Positions 1-8,278 of a stretch of 64,000 bases of DNA are shown in pieces. The stretch covers positions 552,820-616,819 of the forward strand of contig NZ_JAGETZ010000004.1 in NCBI RefSeq assembly GCF_017571495.1. The letters are read 5' to 3'. Positions within the stretch are counted from its first letter, which is position 1; the number at the start of each line of letters is the position of its first letter. The translations under genes were made by a program, and so were the position numbers. This stretch comes from Hymenobacter negativus (GTDB taxonomy: Bacteria; Bacteroidota; Bacteroidia; Cytophagales; Hymenobacteraceae). The notes under the pieces are model-generated. The model was not told the DNA's origin. It worked only from the letters and a program-made list of their open reading frames with translations, and searched no databases.

Positions 1-8
1 TTGTACTC

Positions 9-470
9 ATGTCGCTCGTGTTGCTGGTGCCCCCGCCGGCTGCCGCGCAGAAATACCGCACGGCGGCCGGCCTGCGCAGCGACGGCACTAACTACGGCCT
101 CACCGTTCAGCAGGTGCTTCTGCCTAAGGCTACGCTGGAGGGCTTGGCCATGTTTGCCCCACGGGAGCGTAGCGCTACGCTCATGGCCGAGCGCCATTTC
201 GGCATCCTTGGTCCTAGCTTGAACTACTATTTCGGCGCGGGCGGTCACGTTGGCACCCACAAAGACGACGGCAATTTCTGGGGTTTCGATGGCGTTATTG
301 GCGCCGAATACAAGGTTGCCTTCATCCCTTTTGTCATTTCCTTCGACTTCAAGCCCACCATCGAATACGGCTCGGGCGACTGGAACCGCTTTCCGACGGC
401 ATTTTCCATCCGCTACATTTTCCTAAAAAAGAAGAAGACGGGTATTTTTCGGGCCCTAGATAAGCTATAA
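9..470 (+). CDS. Partial outer-membrane beta-barrel-like protein (5' end outside window)
   Basis: The reading frame is open to the left edge of the window, and the first residues (MSLVLLVPPPAAAQ) look like the end of a signal peptide. The true start is therefore probably upstream of base 1. The rest has the alternating polar and aromatic pattern of a small outer-membrane barrel, with strands such as NYYFGAGGHVGTH, VIGAEYKVAFIPFVISFDF and a basic C-terminus. No enzyme motif is visible. The gene ends just before a strong bidirectional terminator. Similar small barrel proteins are common in Bacteroidota and usually lack a known function. The barrel call is inference; the secretion signal is the best-supported part. 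Confidence 0.55.
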   Translation: MSLVLLVPPPAAAQKYRTAAGLRSDGTNYGLTVQQVLLPKATLEGLAMFAPRERSATLMAERHFGILGPSLNYYFGAGGHVGTHKDDGNFWGFDGVIGAEYKVAFIPFVISFDFKPTIEYGSGDWNRFPTAFSIRYIFLKKKKTGIFRALDKL

Positions 471-473
471 AAC

Positions 474-507
474 AAAAGTCCCGACACTGCGCGGTGTCGG
501 GACTTTT
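474..507. terminator. Bidirectional rho-independent terminator
   Basis: Perfect 14-base arms (474-487 and 494-507) around a 6-base loop, with A/T tracts at both ends. It lies between two converging genes, the barrel protein on plus and the response regulator on minus. Confidence 0.9.
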
Positions 508-536
508 CAACTCTTGGCTACTTATGGTGTTAGCTG

Positions 537-947
537 CTACTGAAACCGCTTTTCCAGCAGCTTGCGCATCTTTTCTTCGGTTAGGGGCTTGGTGAGGTAC
601 TCGACGTTGGGATACTGGGCTACGCGGGCCGTGTCGGCACCGTGCATGGAAGTGGTGAGGACGGCCATTACCGTTTGGTCCTGCACCGGCTTAGGCAGCG
701 AGTTGTAGAGCTCCAGAAACTCGAAACCGGACACGCCGGGCATCTTCAGGTCTACGAATACCAAGTCGGGTGCGGGCACGGCACTTTCGCTCGTGTTGTC
801 GCCCCAGAGCTGTTCAAACGCCTCATCGGCCCGCGAAAACGTGCTAACGTGCTGCGCAACAGCCAACCGACCCAACAACCGATTATTCAGAAAGCTGGTG
901 GTTTCGTTGTCATCAACGAGTACAATATGATTCAAATTTGCGGACAT
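537..947 (-). CDS. Single-domain response regulator (CheY-like)
   Basis: A 136-residue stand-alone receiver domain. The acidic pair D12-D13 sits in VLVDDN, the likely phosphorylated aspartate is D66 in VFVDLKMPG, the switch threonine is in VLTTS (about 98-99) and the conserved lysine is K120 in LTKPLTE. There is no output domain, so it should act through protein contacts or phosphotransfer. No histidine kinase lies beside it here. It resembles the response regulator at 36630-37049 in length, sequence and the TTSM and KPLT motifs, so the two are probably paralogues. A weak promoter-like TATCTTCG occurs on the minus strand about 30 bases upstream of the ATG. Confidence 0.9.
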   Translation of the reverse strand: MSANLNHIVLVDDNETTSFLNNRLLGRLAVAQHVSTFSRADEAFEQLWGDNTSESAVPAPDLVFVDLKMPGVSGFEFLELYNSLPKPVQDQTVMAVLTTSMHGADTARVAQYPNVEYLTKPLTEEKMRKLLEKRFQ

Positions 948-1016
948 TGATAGGGGGTTATTTTAGCTTCCACGAAGATACCAACAGAACAACGGCCTGG
1001 CAATTGCGCAGCTTAC

Positions 1017-1994
1017 TTACAGCCAGCCCTGGGCGCGCATCCAGTCGTCATTGTAGATTTTGCCGAGGTAGCGCGTGCCGTGGTCGGGCAGCACAATCAC
1101 CATCGTGTCGTCTTCCTTCAGGTGCTCGCGAGCGTATTCGAGAGCCCCAAAAACCGCCGAGCCGCAGCTCCAGCCCACAAACAGGCCTTCTTCCTTGGCC
1201 AGCCGGCGGGTCATCACGGCGGCGTCCTTATCGGTCACTTTGATGAACAAATCGATAACATCGAAGTCCACATTCTTGGGCAGAATATCCTCGCCGATGC
1301 CTTCTGTTTTGTAGGGATAAATTTCGTCTTTATCGAAGATGCCCGTTTCCTTGTATTTCTTGAACACCGAGCCGTAGGTGTCGAGGCCCAGCGTGAAGAT
1401 GTTGGGATTTTGCTCTTTCAGGTACTTGCTCACGCCGCAGATGGTGCCGCCCGTGCCCACACCGGCGGCCCAGTGCGTGATTTTACCCTCAGTCTGCTGC
1501 CAGATTTCGGGGCCGGTGGTGTCGTAGTGCGCAGCGGCGTTCGAGAGGTTATCGTACTGGTTGGGGTAGAACGAATTGGGCGTTTCCTGGTTGAGGCGCT
1601 TGGCCACGGAGTAATAGCTGCGCGGGTCTTCGGGGGCCACATCTACGGGGCATACCACCACCTGAGCCCCCACGGCGCGCAGAATGTCCTGCTTTTCCTT
1701 GCTCTGCTTGTCGCTCATTACGAAGATGGTTTTGTAGCCTTTCGCAATGGCGGCCAGAGCCAGGCCCATGCCGGTGTTGCCGCTGGTGCCTTCGATGATG
1801 GTGCCGCCCGGCTTGATGAGGCCGGCCTTCTCAGCGTCCTCAATCATGCGGATGGCCATGCGGTCCTTCACCGAGTTGCCGGGGTTGAAATACTCAACTT
1901 TGGCCAGTACGGTGCCTTTAATGCCAGCCGCAACGCTGTTGAGCTTGACGAGAGGCGTTTGGCCAACGGCCTCGATGACGTGATTGAAATACAT
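1017..1994 (-). CDS. Cystathionine beta-synthase-like / cysteine synthase family PLP enzyme
   Basis: A fold-type II pyridoxal phosphate enzyme of 325 residues. The Schiff-base lysine is K43 in NSVKDR, the phosphate/substrate loop is SGNTG at 71-75, and a glycine-rich cofactor loop GVGTGGT lies mid-protein. The motif TEGIGEDILP resembles the cystathionine beta-synthase signature more than that of CysK. The C-terminal CBS regulatory domains of full-length CBS are missing, so it is the short form. It should make cystathionine or cysteine from serine or a derivative. I chose the ATG at 1994 because the family N-terminus (FNHVIEAVGQTPLV) starts there; the open frame continues upstream only through a repeat and promoter. 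O-acetylserine sulfhydrylase is the alternative. Confidence 0.88.
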   Translation of the reverse strand: MYFNHVIEAVGQTPLVKLNSVAAGIKGTVLAKVEYFNPGNSVKDRMAIRMIEDAEKAGLIKPGGTIIEGTSGNTGMGLALAAIAKGYKTIFVMSDKQSKEKQDILRAVGAQVVVCPVDVAPEDPRSYYSVAKRLNQETPNSFYPNQYDNLSNAAAHYDTTGPEIWQQTEGKITHWAAGVGTGGTICGVSKYLKEQNPNIFTLGLDTYGSVFKKYKETGIFDKDEIYPYKTEGIGEDILPKNVDFDVIDLFIKVTDKDAAVMTRRLAKEEGLFVGWSCGSAVFGALEYAREHLKEDDTMVIVLPDHGTRYLGKIYNDDWMRAQGWL

Positions 1995-2028
1995 GAAAAA
2001 AGAATGGTGGGAGTGTGGGGTGAGAAGA

Positions 2029-2036
2029 CAAAGGTA
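2029..2036 (-). promoter_or_regulatory. -7 box (TACCTTTG) for the CBS-like gene
   Basis: The plus strand reads CAAAGGTA, which on the minus strand matches the Bacteroidota -7 consensus TAnnTTTG exactly. It is 35 bases upstream of the chosen ATG, which supports that start. Confidence 0.6.
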
Positions 2037-2072
2037 GGAATTTCGGCGGCGGGGTGCGGAGTTAGCGCCCTT

Positions 2073-2172
2073 CATCCTGAGCGAAACAAATGACATCATC
2101 ACCGCCGAACAAGGTGCAGTAATCTCAACTGACATAGGCGTGGTAAGGTCCTTGGCTCTGCTCAGGATGACA
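2073..2172. repeat. Inverted repeat, TCATCCTGAGC family
   Basis: Outer arms TCATCCTGAGC and GCTCAGGATGA lie about 75 bases apart between two divergent genes. It belongs to the same family as the elements at 11932, 17656, 18650, 22877 and 42993. Confidence 0.7.
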
Positions 2173-2200
2173 GATGGTTTCCGGATGATAGATACTGGCC

Positions 2201-2230
2201 TTGCCCTAGCCCCAAAATGCCCTACTTTTG
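2201..2230 (+). promoter_or_regulatory. Bacteroidota-type promoter of sucD
   Basis: TTG at 2201-2203, a 19-base spacer, then TACTTTTG at 2223-2230. This is the cleanest match to the TTG-N19-TAnnTTTG consensus in the window. The ATG of sucD is 61 bases further on. Confidence 0.8.
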
Positions 2231-2290
2231 CAGCACCGCTGCCCGACCGGGCTGCCTCCCCACTTCATCAACACCCAAAAACACCTCCGA

Positions 2291-3172
2291 ATGAGCGTTC
2301 TGGTCAATAAAGATTCCAAGGTTATCGTGCAGGGCTTCACCGGCTCCGAGGGCTCGTTCCACGCCCAACAGATGATGGACTACGGCACCAACGTAGTGGG
2401 CGGCGTGACGCCCGGCAAAGGCGGTTCCGAGCACCTCGGCCGTCCCGTGTTCAACACCGTGGCCGAGGCTGTGGAGAAGGCCGGCGCCGATACCAGCATC
2501 ATTTTCGTGCCGCCGGCTTTCGCCGCCGACGCCATCATGGAAGCGGCCGACGCGGGCATTAAAGTGATTATCACAATCACCGAAGGCATCCCGACCAAGG
2601 ACATGATTGCCGTGAAGCAGTACCTCTCGGAGCGCACCGGCGTGACGATGATTGGGCCAAACTGCCCCGGCGTGATGACCGCCGGCGAGTGCAAAGTGGG
2701 CATCATGCCCGGCTTCATCTTCACCAAAGGCCGCATCGGCATCGTGTCCAAGTCGGGCACGCTGACCTACGAAGCCGTTGACCAGCTCACCAAAGCCGGC
2801 CTGGGCCAGACCACGGCCATCGGCATCGGCGGCGACCCCATCATCGGTACCACCACCAAGCAGGCGGTGGAATTGCTCATGAACGACCCCGAAACCGAAG
2901 GCATCGTGATGATTGGCGAAATCGGCGGCGGCATGGAAGCCGAAGCGGCGCGCTGGATTAAAGAAACCGGCAATAAGAAACCTGTAGTAGGCTTCATCGC
3001 CGGCCAGACGGCGCCTCCCGGCCGCCGCATGGGCCACGCTGGTGCCATCGTAGGCGGTGCCGACGATACGGCTGCTGCTAAAATGGCCATCATGCGCGAG
3101 TGCGGCATCCACGTGGTGGATTCGCCCGCCGAGATTGGCGACACTATGCTGCGCGTGCTGAGTGGCAAGTAG
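2291..3172 (+). CDS. sucD: Succinyl-CoA synthetase alpha subunit
   Basis: Catalyses the substrate-level phosphorylation step of the TCA cycle (succinyl-CoA to succinate with ATP or GTP) together with SucC. The 293 residues match the family length. Visible motifs are the CoA-binding start [15 protein letters not shown], the Cys-containing loop IGPNCPG, and the phosphohistidine loop [10 protein letters not shown] with H249. The ATG at 2291 gives the canonical N-terminus ([10 protein letters not shown]); an upstream ATG at 2228 overlaps the promoter and is rejected. SucC is not in the window, so the two subunits are not in one operon here. A strong terminator follows. Confidence 0.97.
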   Translation: MSVLVNKDSKVIVQGFTGSEGSFHAQQMMDYGTNVVGGVTPGKGGSEHLGRPVFNTVAEAVEKAGADTSIIFVPPAFAADAIMEAADAGIKVIITITEGIPTKDMIAVKQYLSERTGVTMIGPNCPGVMTAGECKVGIMPGFIFTKGRIGIVSKSGTLTYEAVDQLTKAGLGQTTAIGIGGDPIIGTTTKQAVELLMNDPETEGIVMIGEIGGGMEAEAARWIKETGNKKPVVGFIAGQTAPPGRRMGHAGAIVGGADDTAAAKMAIMRECGIHVVDSPAEIGDTMLRVLSGK

Positions 3173-3211
3173 TTTTTGCCTGCGGCTTATCGCAAGAAGT
3201 AGTTGATAGAG

Positions 3212-3243
3212 AAAAGCCCCAGCTTCTGCTGGGGCTTTTTTTA
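3212..3243. terminator. Terminator after sucD, overlapping the end of the converging gene
   Basis: Stem AAAAGCCCCAGC / GCTGGGGCTTTT with a 4-base loop, followed by a seven-T run on plus. The stop codon of the minus-strand gene (3241-3243) lies inside the T tract, so it can serve both directions. Confidence 0.9.
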
Positions 3244-3900
3244 TTGGTTACCCCAAACGATGTAGTCAGATGCTTTTGCCACACCCAGCTCAGCAGAAAG
3301 CAAATCTATTCTGTCTGCAAAGGCCTGCATCAGTTGTCTCGCTCTTTCCGTAGCGTTGGCCAAGTCTTCTATTGGCACAACTACTCTGGATTGCGCGGGC
3401 TGGTCAAAGGCTTCATCTGGGTCTTCGCACGTTATCAACAGGTGGACACCGTTTTTTACAGCTTCCGGGCCTGGGTGGCCTTCCAGGCAAAACGGCCCTG
3501 CGGTAAACTGTGGTTCTAACAGGTCTTCCCAGCTGCTGAAATCAGCAATTGTGCTACAACACTGCGGCACCAAAACCGGCACGCCATCCACAATGAGGAT
3601 GCAGCCGCCAAATAGTGCGCATGATTCTGCTAAGGGGATGGGGGCCGTACCGTCACTGTCCAAATGGTTTTGCACCAACAGCCTCAAATCCGGCAGGCTC
3701 CACTGGTCGACACACACGAAATTACAACCCTGAATTACACACTGATAGTCGGAAAACCCTCCCACTACCAAGAGCTGCCGTTGATACTCATCCCACTCAA
3801 ACGGGTTTTGCTGGAAACTAGCCAGTGGGCGTTGAATTGCCTGTAACCGGGCTTTTGCAGTTATGGGAATCTCCAGCACAGGAATCAATTCTATATTCAT
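3241..3900 (-). CDS. Hypothetical protein
   Basis: A 219-residue protein I do not recognise. It has no signal peptide or membrane segment. It is rich in cysteine for a cytoplasmic protein (for example CVIQGCNFVCVD and VPQCCS), and the second half is acidic. The ATG at 3900 is preferred over the TTG one codon upstream. The gene starts 9 bases after the end of the lipoprotein gene 3910-4644, so the two are probably co-transcribed. Confidence 0.6.
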   Translation of the reverse strand: MNIELIPVLEIPITAKARLQAIQRPLASFQQNPFEWDEYQRQLLVVGGFSDYQCVIQGCNFVCVDQWSLPDLRLLVQNHLDSDGTAPIPLAESCALFGGCILIVDGVPVLVPQCCSTIADFSSWEDLLEPQFTAGPFCLEGHPGPEAVKNGVHLLITCEDPDEAFDQPAQSRVVVPIEDLANATERARQLMQAFADRIDLLSAELGVAKASDYIVWGNQ

Positions 3901-3909
3901 CAAGCAGCA

Positions 3910-4644
3910 TTATTCCCCTAGCGTGGTGTTCTTGTCCAGGTTGATGACGATGCCGACCTGAAAGACGGAGTTGGCGGCTTTGAGGTACTTGTTGTTGCGG
4001 AAGCCGAAAATCTGGCCGCTCATGAGCTGTAGCTGGACGGGGCCCGCTATCTGGGTGCGGGTGAAGGTGATGGGCTCGAAAAAGACGTTGTTTTCGCCCG
4101 GGGCAGCTAGGCCGTCGATGGTGAAGTTGTTGAGTTGCATGTAGCTCAGGCGCATGGCCGCGCCGTAGGTAAGCGGAAAGTCGCGGTTGAAGAGGTGCAG
4201 GCTCTTTTGCTTTTTCTTGGCGTAGTTCACCTGGGCGAAGATTTTAGAGAGGCTGCCGTCGAGGGTGCGGGTGGTGAGCTGGGCTTCGTTGCGCTCGATG
4301 CGCTGGGTAGAGCCGCCGCCACCGCCCACGTACACTTCGAGCACGCGCTTGTCGGGCAGGCGCGTGAAGTAGCCGAGGCTGGCTTCCCCAAAGTCGATGT
4401 TCTCGGTCTTGTCGGATTTTTTGCGGTGCAGCGAAGAGAAGGTGCCGGCCACTGCCAGGTGGTTGGTGAGGCCATAAGCGCCTTGCAGGGCATAGTTGGT
4501 GTGCTGGTTGGTGCTCACGGTGCCGTAGAACTCGCCCTGGTGCGTGAGCATGGGTGCGTGCGGCGGCGGGGGAAAGTAGAGCGAGGCGCAGCCTGTGAGG
4601 CCAGTGAGGACAAGCAAAAAGGCTAAACGCAGCAAATGCTTCAT
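3910..4644 (-). CDS. Predicted outer-membrane lipoprotein
   Basis: 244 residues with a lipoprotein signal peptide: basic start, hydrophobic core and lipobox LTGC (Cys19). The mature part has alternating aromatic and polar residues, with segments such as HTNYALQGAYGLTNHLAVAGTF and RVLEVYVGGGGGS that suggest a beta-barrel or beta-rich surface protein. It is the first gene of a likely two-gene unit with the hypothetical protein downstream. The function is unknown; the lipid anchor is well supported and the barrel form is inferred. Confidence 0.7.
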   Translation of the reverse strand: MKHLLRLAFLLVLTGLTGCASLYFPPPPHAPMLTHQGEFYGTVSTNQHTNYALQGAYGLTNHLAVAGTFSSLHRKKSDKTENIDFGEASLGYFTRLPDKRVLEVYVGGGGGSTQRIERNEAQLTTRTLDGSLSKIFAQVNYAKKKQKSLHLFNRDFPLTYGAAMRLSYMQLNNFTIDGLAAPGENNVFFEPITFTRTQIAGPVQLQLMSGQIFGFRNNKYLKAANSVFQVGIVINLDKNTTLGE

Positions 4645-4783
4645 GAGGCGGAGTTAGGAGAACAAGCCCAGGCAACGCCTGAACCGGCAATTTCGTGTTT
4701 CTACTGGACTTTACGGCGGATTTCAGTTAGCAGACTCAGTCATGGGGCAAACCGGACCGTATGTAGGAGTCCACTCATCTTTA

Positions 4784-6193
4784 ATGCCTGCTATGCCCGC
4801 CGATTCGTTTGATGCCATCATTATAGGAGCCGGCCAGGCTGGTACGCCCCTTGCCTACGCGCTGGCCGATGCGGGCCGCCGCGTGGCAATGGTGGAAAGC
4901 GAGGCACTGGGCGGGTCCTGCATCAACTACGGCTGCGCGCCCACCAAGGCGCTGCTGGCTTCGGCCCAGCGGGCCCACCAGGTGCGCACGGCGGGCGAGC
5001 TGGGCATTAATGCACCGGAGCCAGACGTCGATTTTGCGGCCGTGATTGGGCGCATGCACCGGCTGCGCCAGAACTCGCGCGACAGCCTGCACCGCAAGAT
5101 TACGGAGGACCACGAGGGCATTACGCTCATTCGCGGGCGGGCGCAGTTCACGGCGCCGCACACGTTGCGCGTGGCGCTGGTGGTGGGCGGCGAGCAGCAG
5201 CTTACGGCCCCGCTCATCTTCATCAATACCGGTACCAAGGCGGCGGTGCCCGAACTGGAAGGGCTGGCCGACAGCGGCTACCTCACCAGCGACTCGTTGC
5301 TGCTCAACCTGACCGAGCAGCCCGAGCACCTCATCATTATGGGGGGCAGCTACATTGGGGTGGAGTTTGGGCAGATGTTTCGGCGCTTGGGGACTCGCGT
5401 AACCATTGTGGATACCAAGCCGCGCCTCATGGCCCGCGAAGACCCCGACGTGAGCCACCCGCTGGAAGCCTGCCTGGCCGAGGCCGGCGTGGAGCTGGTG
5501 CTGGGAGCCGATGTCCGCCGTGTGAGCCGCGCGGCTGATGGCAGCATTACCCTCACCGTGGATGCCAAGGCCGGCGAGCGGCGCCTGCACGGCAGCCACC
5601 TGCTGGTGGCAGTGGGCCGCGAGCCCAACACGCAGGAACTTGGGCTGGAACACACCGGCGTGAAGCTGGACGAGGACGGCTACATTGAGGTGAACGAGCA
5701 CCTGCAGACCGGCACGCGGGGCGTGTATGCGCTGGGCGACGTGAAGGGCGGCCCGCAGTTCACTCACATTGCCTACGACGACTACCGCATTGTGCGGGAT
5801 GCCTTGCTGCACGGCCAACAGCGCGGCACCGCCGACCGGCCCCTCCCCTACGTGGTGTTTACGGAGCCGCAGTTGGGCCGCATTGGCCTCTCAAAGAGCC
5901 AGGCGAAGGAAAAGGGGATTGCTTACCGGGTGAGCCGGCTGCCGGCCCGCACCATTGGGCGGGCCGTGCAGACGGGCGAAACCGAAGGCTTTGTGGAGGT
6001 GCTGGTGGGCGAGGACGATCGGCTGCTGGGTGCAGCGGTGTTCTGCGAGCAGGGTGGCGAAATCATGACCATGTTTCAGCTGGCGATGGCGGGCCGGCTG
6101 CGCTACCAGGAGCTGGAAGACATGATTTTGGCCCACCCGAGCTGGGCCGAGGTGCTGAATAATGCGTTTCAGCGATTGAAGCCGGGCGAATAG
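4784..6193 (+). CDS. FAD-dependent pyridine nucleotide-disulfide oxidoreductase (mercuric reductase-like)
   Basis: A class I flavin disulfide oxidoreductase of 469 residues from the ATG at 4784. The N-terminal FAD loop is IIIGAGQAGTPLA, followed by the redox-active pair C46/C51 in GGSCINYGC. A second dinucleotide loop IMGGSYIGVEFG binds NAD(P)H, and YALGDVKGG is the second FAD motif. The C-terminal dimerisation region ends with AHPSWAEVLNNAF, which holds the conserved His. It lacks the N-terminal heavy-metal domain and C-terminal Cys pair of true MerA, and the lipoyl-enzyme neighbours of Lpd, so its substrate is open. Starts at 4742 or 4793 are also possible; an AGGAG lies 15 bases before 4784. 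Confidence 0.88.
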   Translation: MPAMPADSFDAIIIGAGQAGTPLAYALADAGRRVAMVESEALGGSCINYGCAPTKALLASAQRAHQVRTAGELGINAPEPDVDFAAVIGRMHRLRQNSRDSLHRKITEDHEGITLIRGRAQFTAPHTLRVALVVGGEQQLTAPLIFINTGTKAAVPELEGLADSGYLTSDSLLLNLTEQPEHLIIMGGSYIGVEFGQMFRRLGTRVTIVDTKPRLMAREDPDVSHPLEACLAEAGVELVLGADVRRVSRAADGSITLTVDAKAGERRLHGSHLLVAVGREPNTQELGLEHTGVKLDEDGYIEVNEHLQTGTRGVYALGDVKGGPQFTHIAYDDYRIVRDALLHGQQRGTADRPLPYVVFTEPQLGRIGLSKSQAKEKGIAYRVSRLPARTIGRAVQTGETEGFVEVLVGEDDRLLGAAVFCEQGGEIMTMFQLAMAGRLRYQELEDMILAHPSWAEVLNNAFQRLKPGE

Positions 6194-6206
6194 CTCCTGC
6201 GCACTA

Positions 6207-6707
6207 ATGGCTGCTGAAGTCCCCCCTGCCCCGCCCGTTTCCAGAAAGAAGAACATTCTGGCAATCCTGGCTTTTCTTGCCGCTTTCTATACCATTGTGC
6301 CTTTTCTGCTGGGGGGTGGGCTGGCGGGGTTGTTGCCACCCTCAACCGAGGATTTTGACATGGCTCTGACGGATGCCGAAGTCACCGACGTTTCGATGAA
6401 CCGTCAGCAATACACCTATCAGTTAGACGGCAACGATTATAAGCATTATAATTTCAACGCCTTTGATGCGGCCAACCCGGCCGACCGCACAGGGATGAGT
6501 GATGAGTTGGGGTATGACCCCTCAGACCTGGGCCACTACCTGCACCGCGGCGACCGCCTTACCAAAGCCGCCAATTCTCCTTTGCTGACGGTGCGCCGCG
6601 GGACAATCGTCACCCATTGGATACTGTACTCGGCCACGCCCGAAAGCAAGTTGCCGCCACCAAAAAAAGTGTTCATGCTGGATGGCGACACGGTCGTCAT
6701 CCCCTGA
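6207..6707 (+). CDS. Hypothetical single-pass membrane protein
   Basis: 166 residues. A short proline-rich cytoplasmic start is followed by basic residues (SRKKN) and one hydrophobic segment of about 25 residues (ILAILAFLAAFYTIVPFLLGGG). The rest is a soluble, probably periplasmic, domain with many Tyr and Asp. It begins 13 bases after the oxidoreductase stop, so the two are likely one operon. A role linked to that enzyme is only a guess from position. I do not recognise the family. Confidence 0.65.
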   Translation: MAAEVPPAPPVSRKKNILAILAFLAAFYTIVPFLLGGGLAGLLPPSTEDFDMALTDAEVTDVSMNRQQYTYQLDGNDYKHYNFNAFDAANPADRTGMSDELGYDPSDLGHYLHRGDRLTKAANSPLLTVRRGTIVTHWILYSATPESKLPPPKKVFMLDGDTVVIP

Positions 6708-6713
6708 GCTGGC

Positions 6714-6748
6714 TGGCCCCTGCTGGTTTCGGGGCCCAGCAGGGGCCA
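6714..6748. terminator. Stem-loop between converging genes
   Basis: Perfect 13-base arms (6714-6726 and 6736-6748) of high GC content around a 9-base loop. It lacks a clear T tract but sits exactly between two converging genes, so a terminator role is likely. Confidence 0.6.
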
Positions 6749-6752
6749 AGGG

Positions 6753-7382
6753 CTAGAGCTTGGCGAGTTTTTCCAGGTCCATGTCGTCGGCAATAGACTT
6801 CAGGAGGGCCATGTCTTTTTGCTTGGTGCCCTTGAGGGTGAGCAGGAACCGGCCGCCGACGGCGAGCGTCATTTCGGCGCGGCCGTCTTTTTTGTAGAAG
6901 GTGTCCATGCCTTTCACGCCGTCGGCTTTCACGGCAGTGGGGCCCATGATGTGGTCGTCGTCTTCCTGCTCAATGCCGAGGCTCATCATGGCGGCGGCGC
7001 CTTGGTAGAGGGCGTTCGAGCCGTTGTAGTCGATGAGGGATATTTCTACTTCCTCGTCGGGGCTTTTGGTGAAGGTGCGCTCGGCGGTGGAGAAGGCCAT
7101 GCCGGTCATTTTCTGCGACTGGCCTTTGAGCTCGCCGGGGGTGTAGCCGCTCACTTCGGTGGGCAGGTATTGCTCCAGCTCTTTGTAGGGCAGGGAAAGG
7201 GTATCGCCGCGCTTCACCCGCTCGGCGCGGTCGGTTTCGGCCTTTTCGAGGTTGGCGGTCATGTCCTTGCCGGCTTCGCTGAGCTTGGAGATGGCCGAAT
7301 ACGACTCTTTGGCTTGTTTGGCTTGCTCGCAGCCCGTGGCAAGAAGCAAAGCAGCGGCGGCAATGGTCAACTGGACTTTCAT
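6753..7382 (-). CDS. Predicted lipoprotein of unknown function
   Basis: 209 residues with a lipoprotein signal peptide and lipobox ATGC (Cys18). A charged, probably helical stretch follows (EQAKQAKESYSAISKLSEAGKD), then a mixed alpha/beta domain ending in helices (DMALLKSIADDMDLEKLAKL). No catalytic motif is visible. It is transcribed from its own promoter, since a TACTTTTG box lies 35 bases upstream of the ATG. I infer an exported, membrane-anchored protein and make no claim about activity. Confidence 0.7.
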   Translation of the reverse strand: MKVQLTIAAAALLLATGCEQAKQAKESYSAISKLSEAGKDMTANLEKAETDRAERVKRGDTLSLPYKELEQYLPTEVSGYTPGELKGQSQKMTGMAFSTAERTFTKSPDEEVEISLIDYNGSNALYQGAAAMMSLGIEQEDDDHIMGPTAVKADGVKGMDTFYKKDGRAEMTLAVGGRFLLTLKGTKQKDMALLKSIADDMDLEKLAKL

Positions 7383-7416
7383 GAATACAGAGCGTCGGGA
7401 AGGTAATACGACAACC

Positions 7417-7424
7417 CAAAAGTA
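7417..7424 (-). promoter_or_regulatory. -7 box (TACTTTTG) of the lipoprotein gene
   Basis: CAAAAGTA on plus is a full match to TAnnTTTG on minus, 35 bases before the ATG at 7382. Confidence 0.6.
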
Positions 7425-7487
7425 CAGGTATAACTTAATTATTTAATGATATGGTAATCCGAAGGCTCAAGTATTGGGCACAGCATG

Positions 7488-7523
7488 CAAAAGGGCACCC
7501 GCTGCTATGCGGGTGCCCTTTTG
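7488..7523. terminator. Rho-independent terminator
   Basis: Perfect 15-base arms CAAAAGGGCACCCGC / GCGGGTGCCCTTTTG around a 6-base loop. It ends the minus-strand gene 7573-7941. Its stem core resembles the terminator at 9029-9065. Confidence 0.9.
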
Positions 7524-7572
7524 CTATGAGATTGTTGGCGGCAGACGTGCCACCCTGTCGCTGAGCTTTAGG

Positions 7573-7941
7573 CTAAACGGGCTGCTCGCGCTGCATAAAT
7601 TCCCGCACCGAGGTGGAGTCGTTCAGCACTTTTACAACGACCCAAAGCAGCAGCAGCTGCAGGCTATAGCCCAGGAGCGGGCCGCCTTCTTTCCAGTTGA
7701 AGAACAGAATCAGGGCAGTAAACAGGAGCTGGAGGCCGCTCAGAAACAGGCCCAGCGTGATGGCGTGCCGCCACCGCCGAAACAGGAGCAGAATCAGCAG
7801 CAGGTTCATCGTCTGGTCGTGGCTGACGTGGCCGGTTTCCTGCACAAACCATAACTTGAAGTGCGCCGGTAGCCAGTCGCTCAGCAGCAGGCAAATGGAT
7901 ACCAGAATTAATAAGCGGAAACCCTTGCTGTTGATGTCCAT
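7573..7941 (-). CDS. Small integral membrane protein
   Basis: 122 residues from the ATG at 7941 (MDINSKGFRLLILV). It has three or four hydrophobic segments (LLILVSICLLLSDWL, MNLLLILLLF, ITLGLFLSGLQLLFTALILFF, LLLLWVVVKVL) and an acidic/basic C-terminus. No family is recognised. The open frame runs a further 106 codons upstream through a 21-bp tandem repeat, but a promoter-like TACTTTG on minus at 7972-7978 lies only about 30 bases before this ATG. I therefore place the start here and treat the repeat as upstream DNA. If the long form were translated it would carry a glycine-rich heptapeptide repeat at its N-terminus. Confidence 0.65.
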   Translation of the reverse strand: MDINSKGFRLLILVSICLLLSDWLPAHFKLWFVQETGHVSHDQTMNLLLILLLFRRWRHAITLGLFLSGLQLLFTALILFFNWKEGGPLLGYSLQLLLLWVVVKVLNDSTSVREFMQREQPV

Positions 7942-8009
7942 AACGGGGAGGTGTGCGCGGCCGGTGGTACGCAAAGTACGGGCGTTGGTTTGGCAAGCGC
8001 AAGCGCTGG

Positions 8010-8219
8010 CATTGGCGTTGTTACCGATGCCTCTGGCCAGGCTGCCAATGGGTCCGGCAACCGTTCCAACCGGTCCGGCGAGCGTTCCAAATGCCCTGGT
8101 ACACCTTCCAAGCGCCCCGGCGTAGGCTCCAATCATTCCGGCAGGGGTTCCAATTGCTCCGGCAGCCGTTCCAACGGCTCCGGCACGGGTTCCAATTGCC
8201 CCGGTGAGGCTTCCAATCG
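8010..8219. repeat. Imperfect 21-bp tandem repeat, about 10 units
   Basis: Nine clear units of 21 bp (8031-8219) with a further degenerate unit at 8010-8030. Consensus core is TCCGGC, three bases, GTTCCAA, then variable bases. Because 21 is a multiple of three, frames stay open on both strands and would encode heptapeptide repeats (pattern GxxSNxS on plus and GTxAGxI on minus). The array fills most of the space between two divergent genes and contains no unique spacers. Confidence 0.95.
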
Positions 8220-8278
8220 GGACCGAAAAAAAGCGTACTATTACGCTTATACTATTCACCTTACCGTCTTCGTAGTCA

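Noticed and set aside
4742..4783. Extended N-terminus of the flavin disulfide oxidoreductase
   Set aside because: The family begins close to the FAD loop. The extra 14 codons do not resemble any known N-terminus, though the start cannot be proved.
8010..8219. CRISPR array
   Set aside because: Units are contiguous 21-bp repeats without spacers, and no cas genes are near.
7573..8259. Long form of the small membrane protein (228 codons) reaching through the tandem repeat
   Set aside because: A promoter-like box lies between the repeat and the ATG at 7941. The extension is only the repeat read in one frame, and other frames are equally open.
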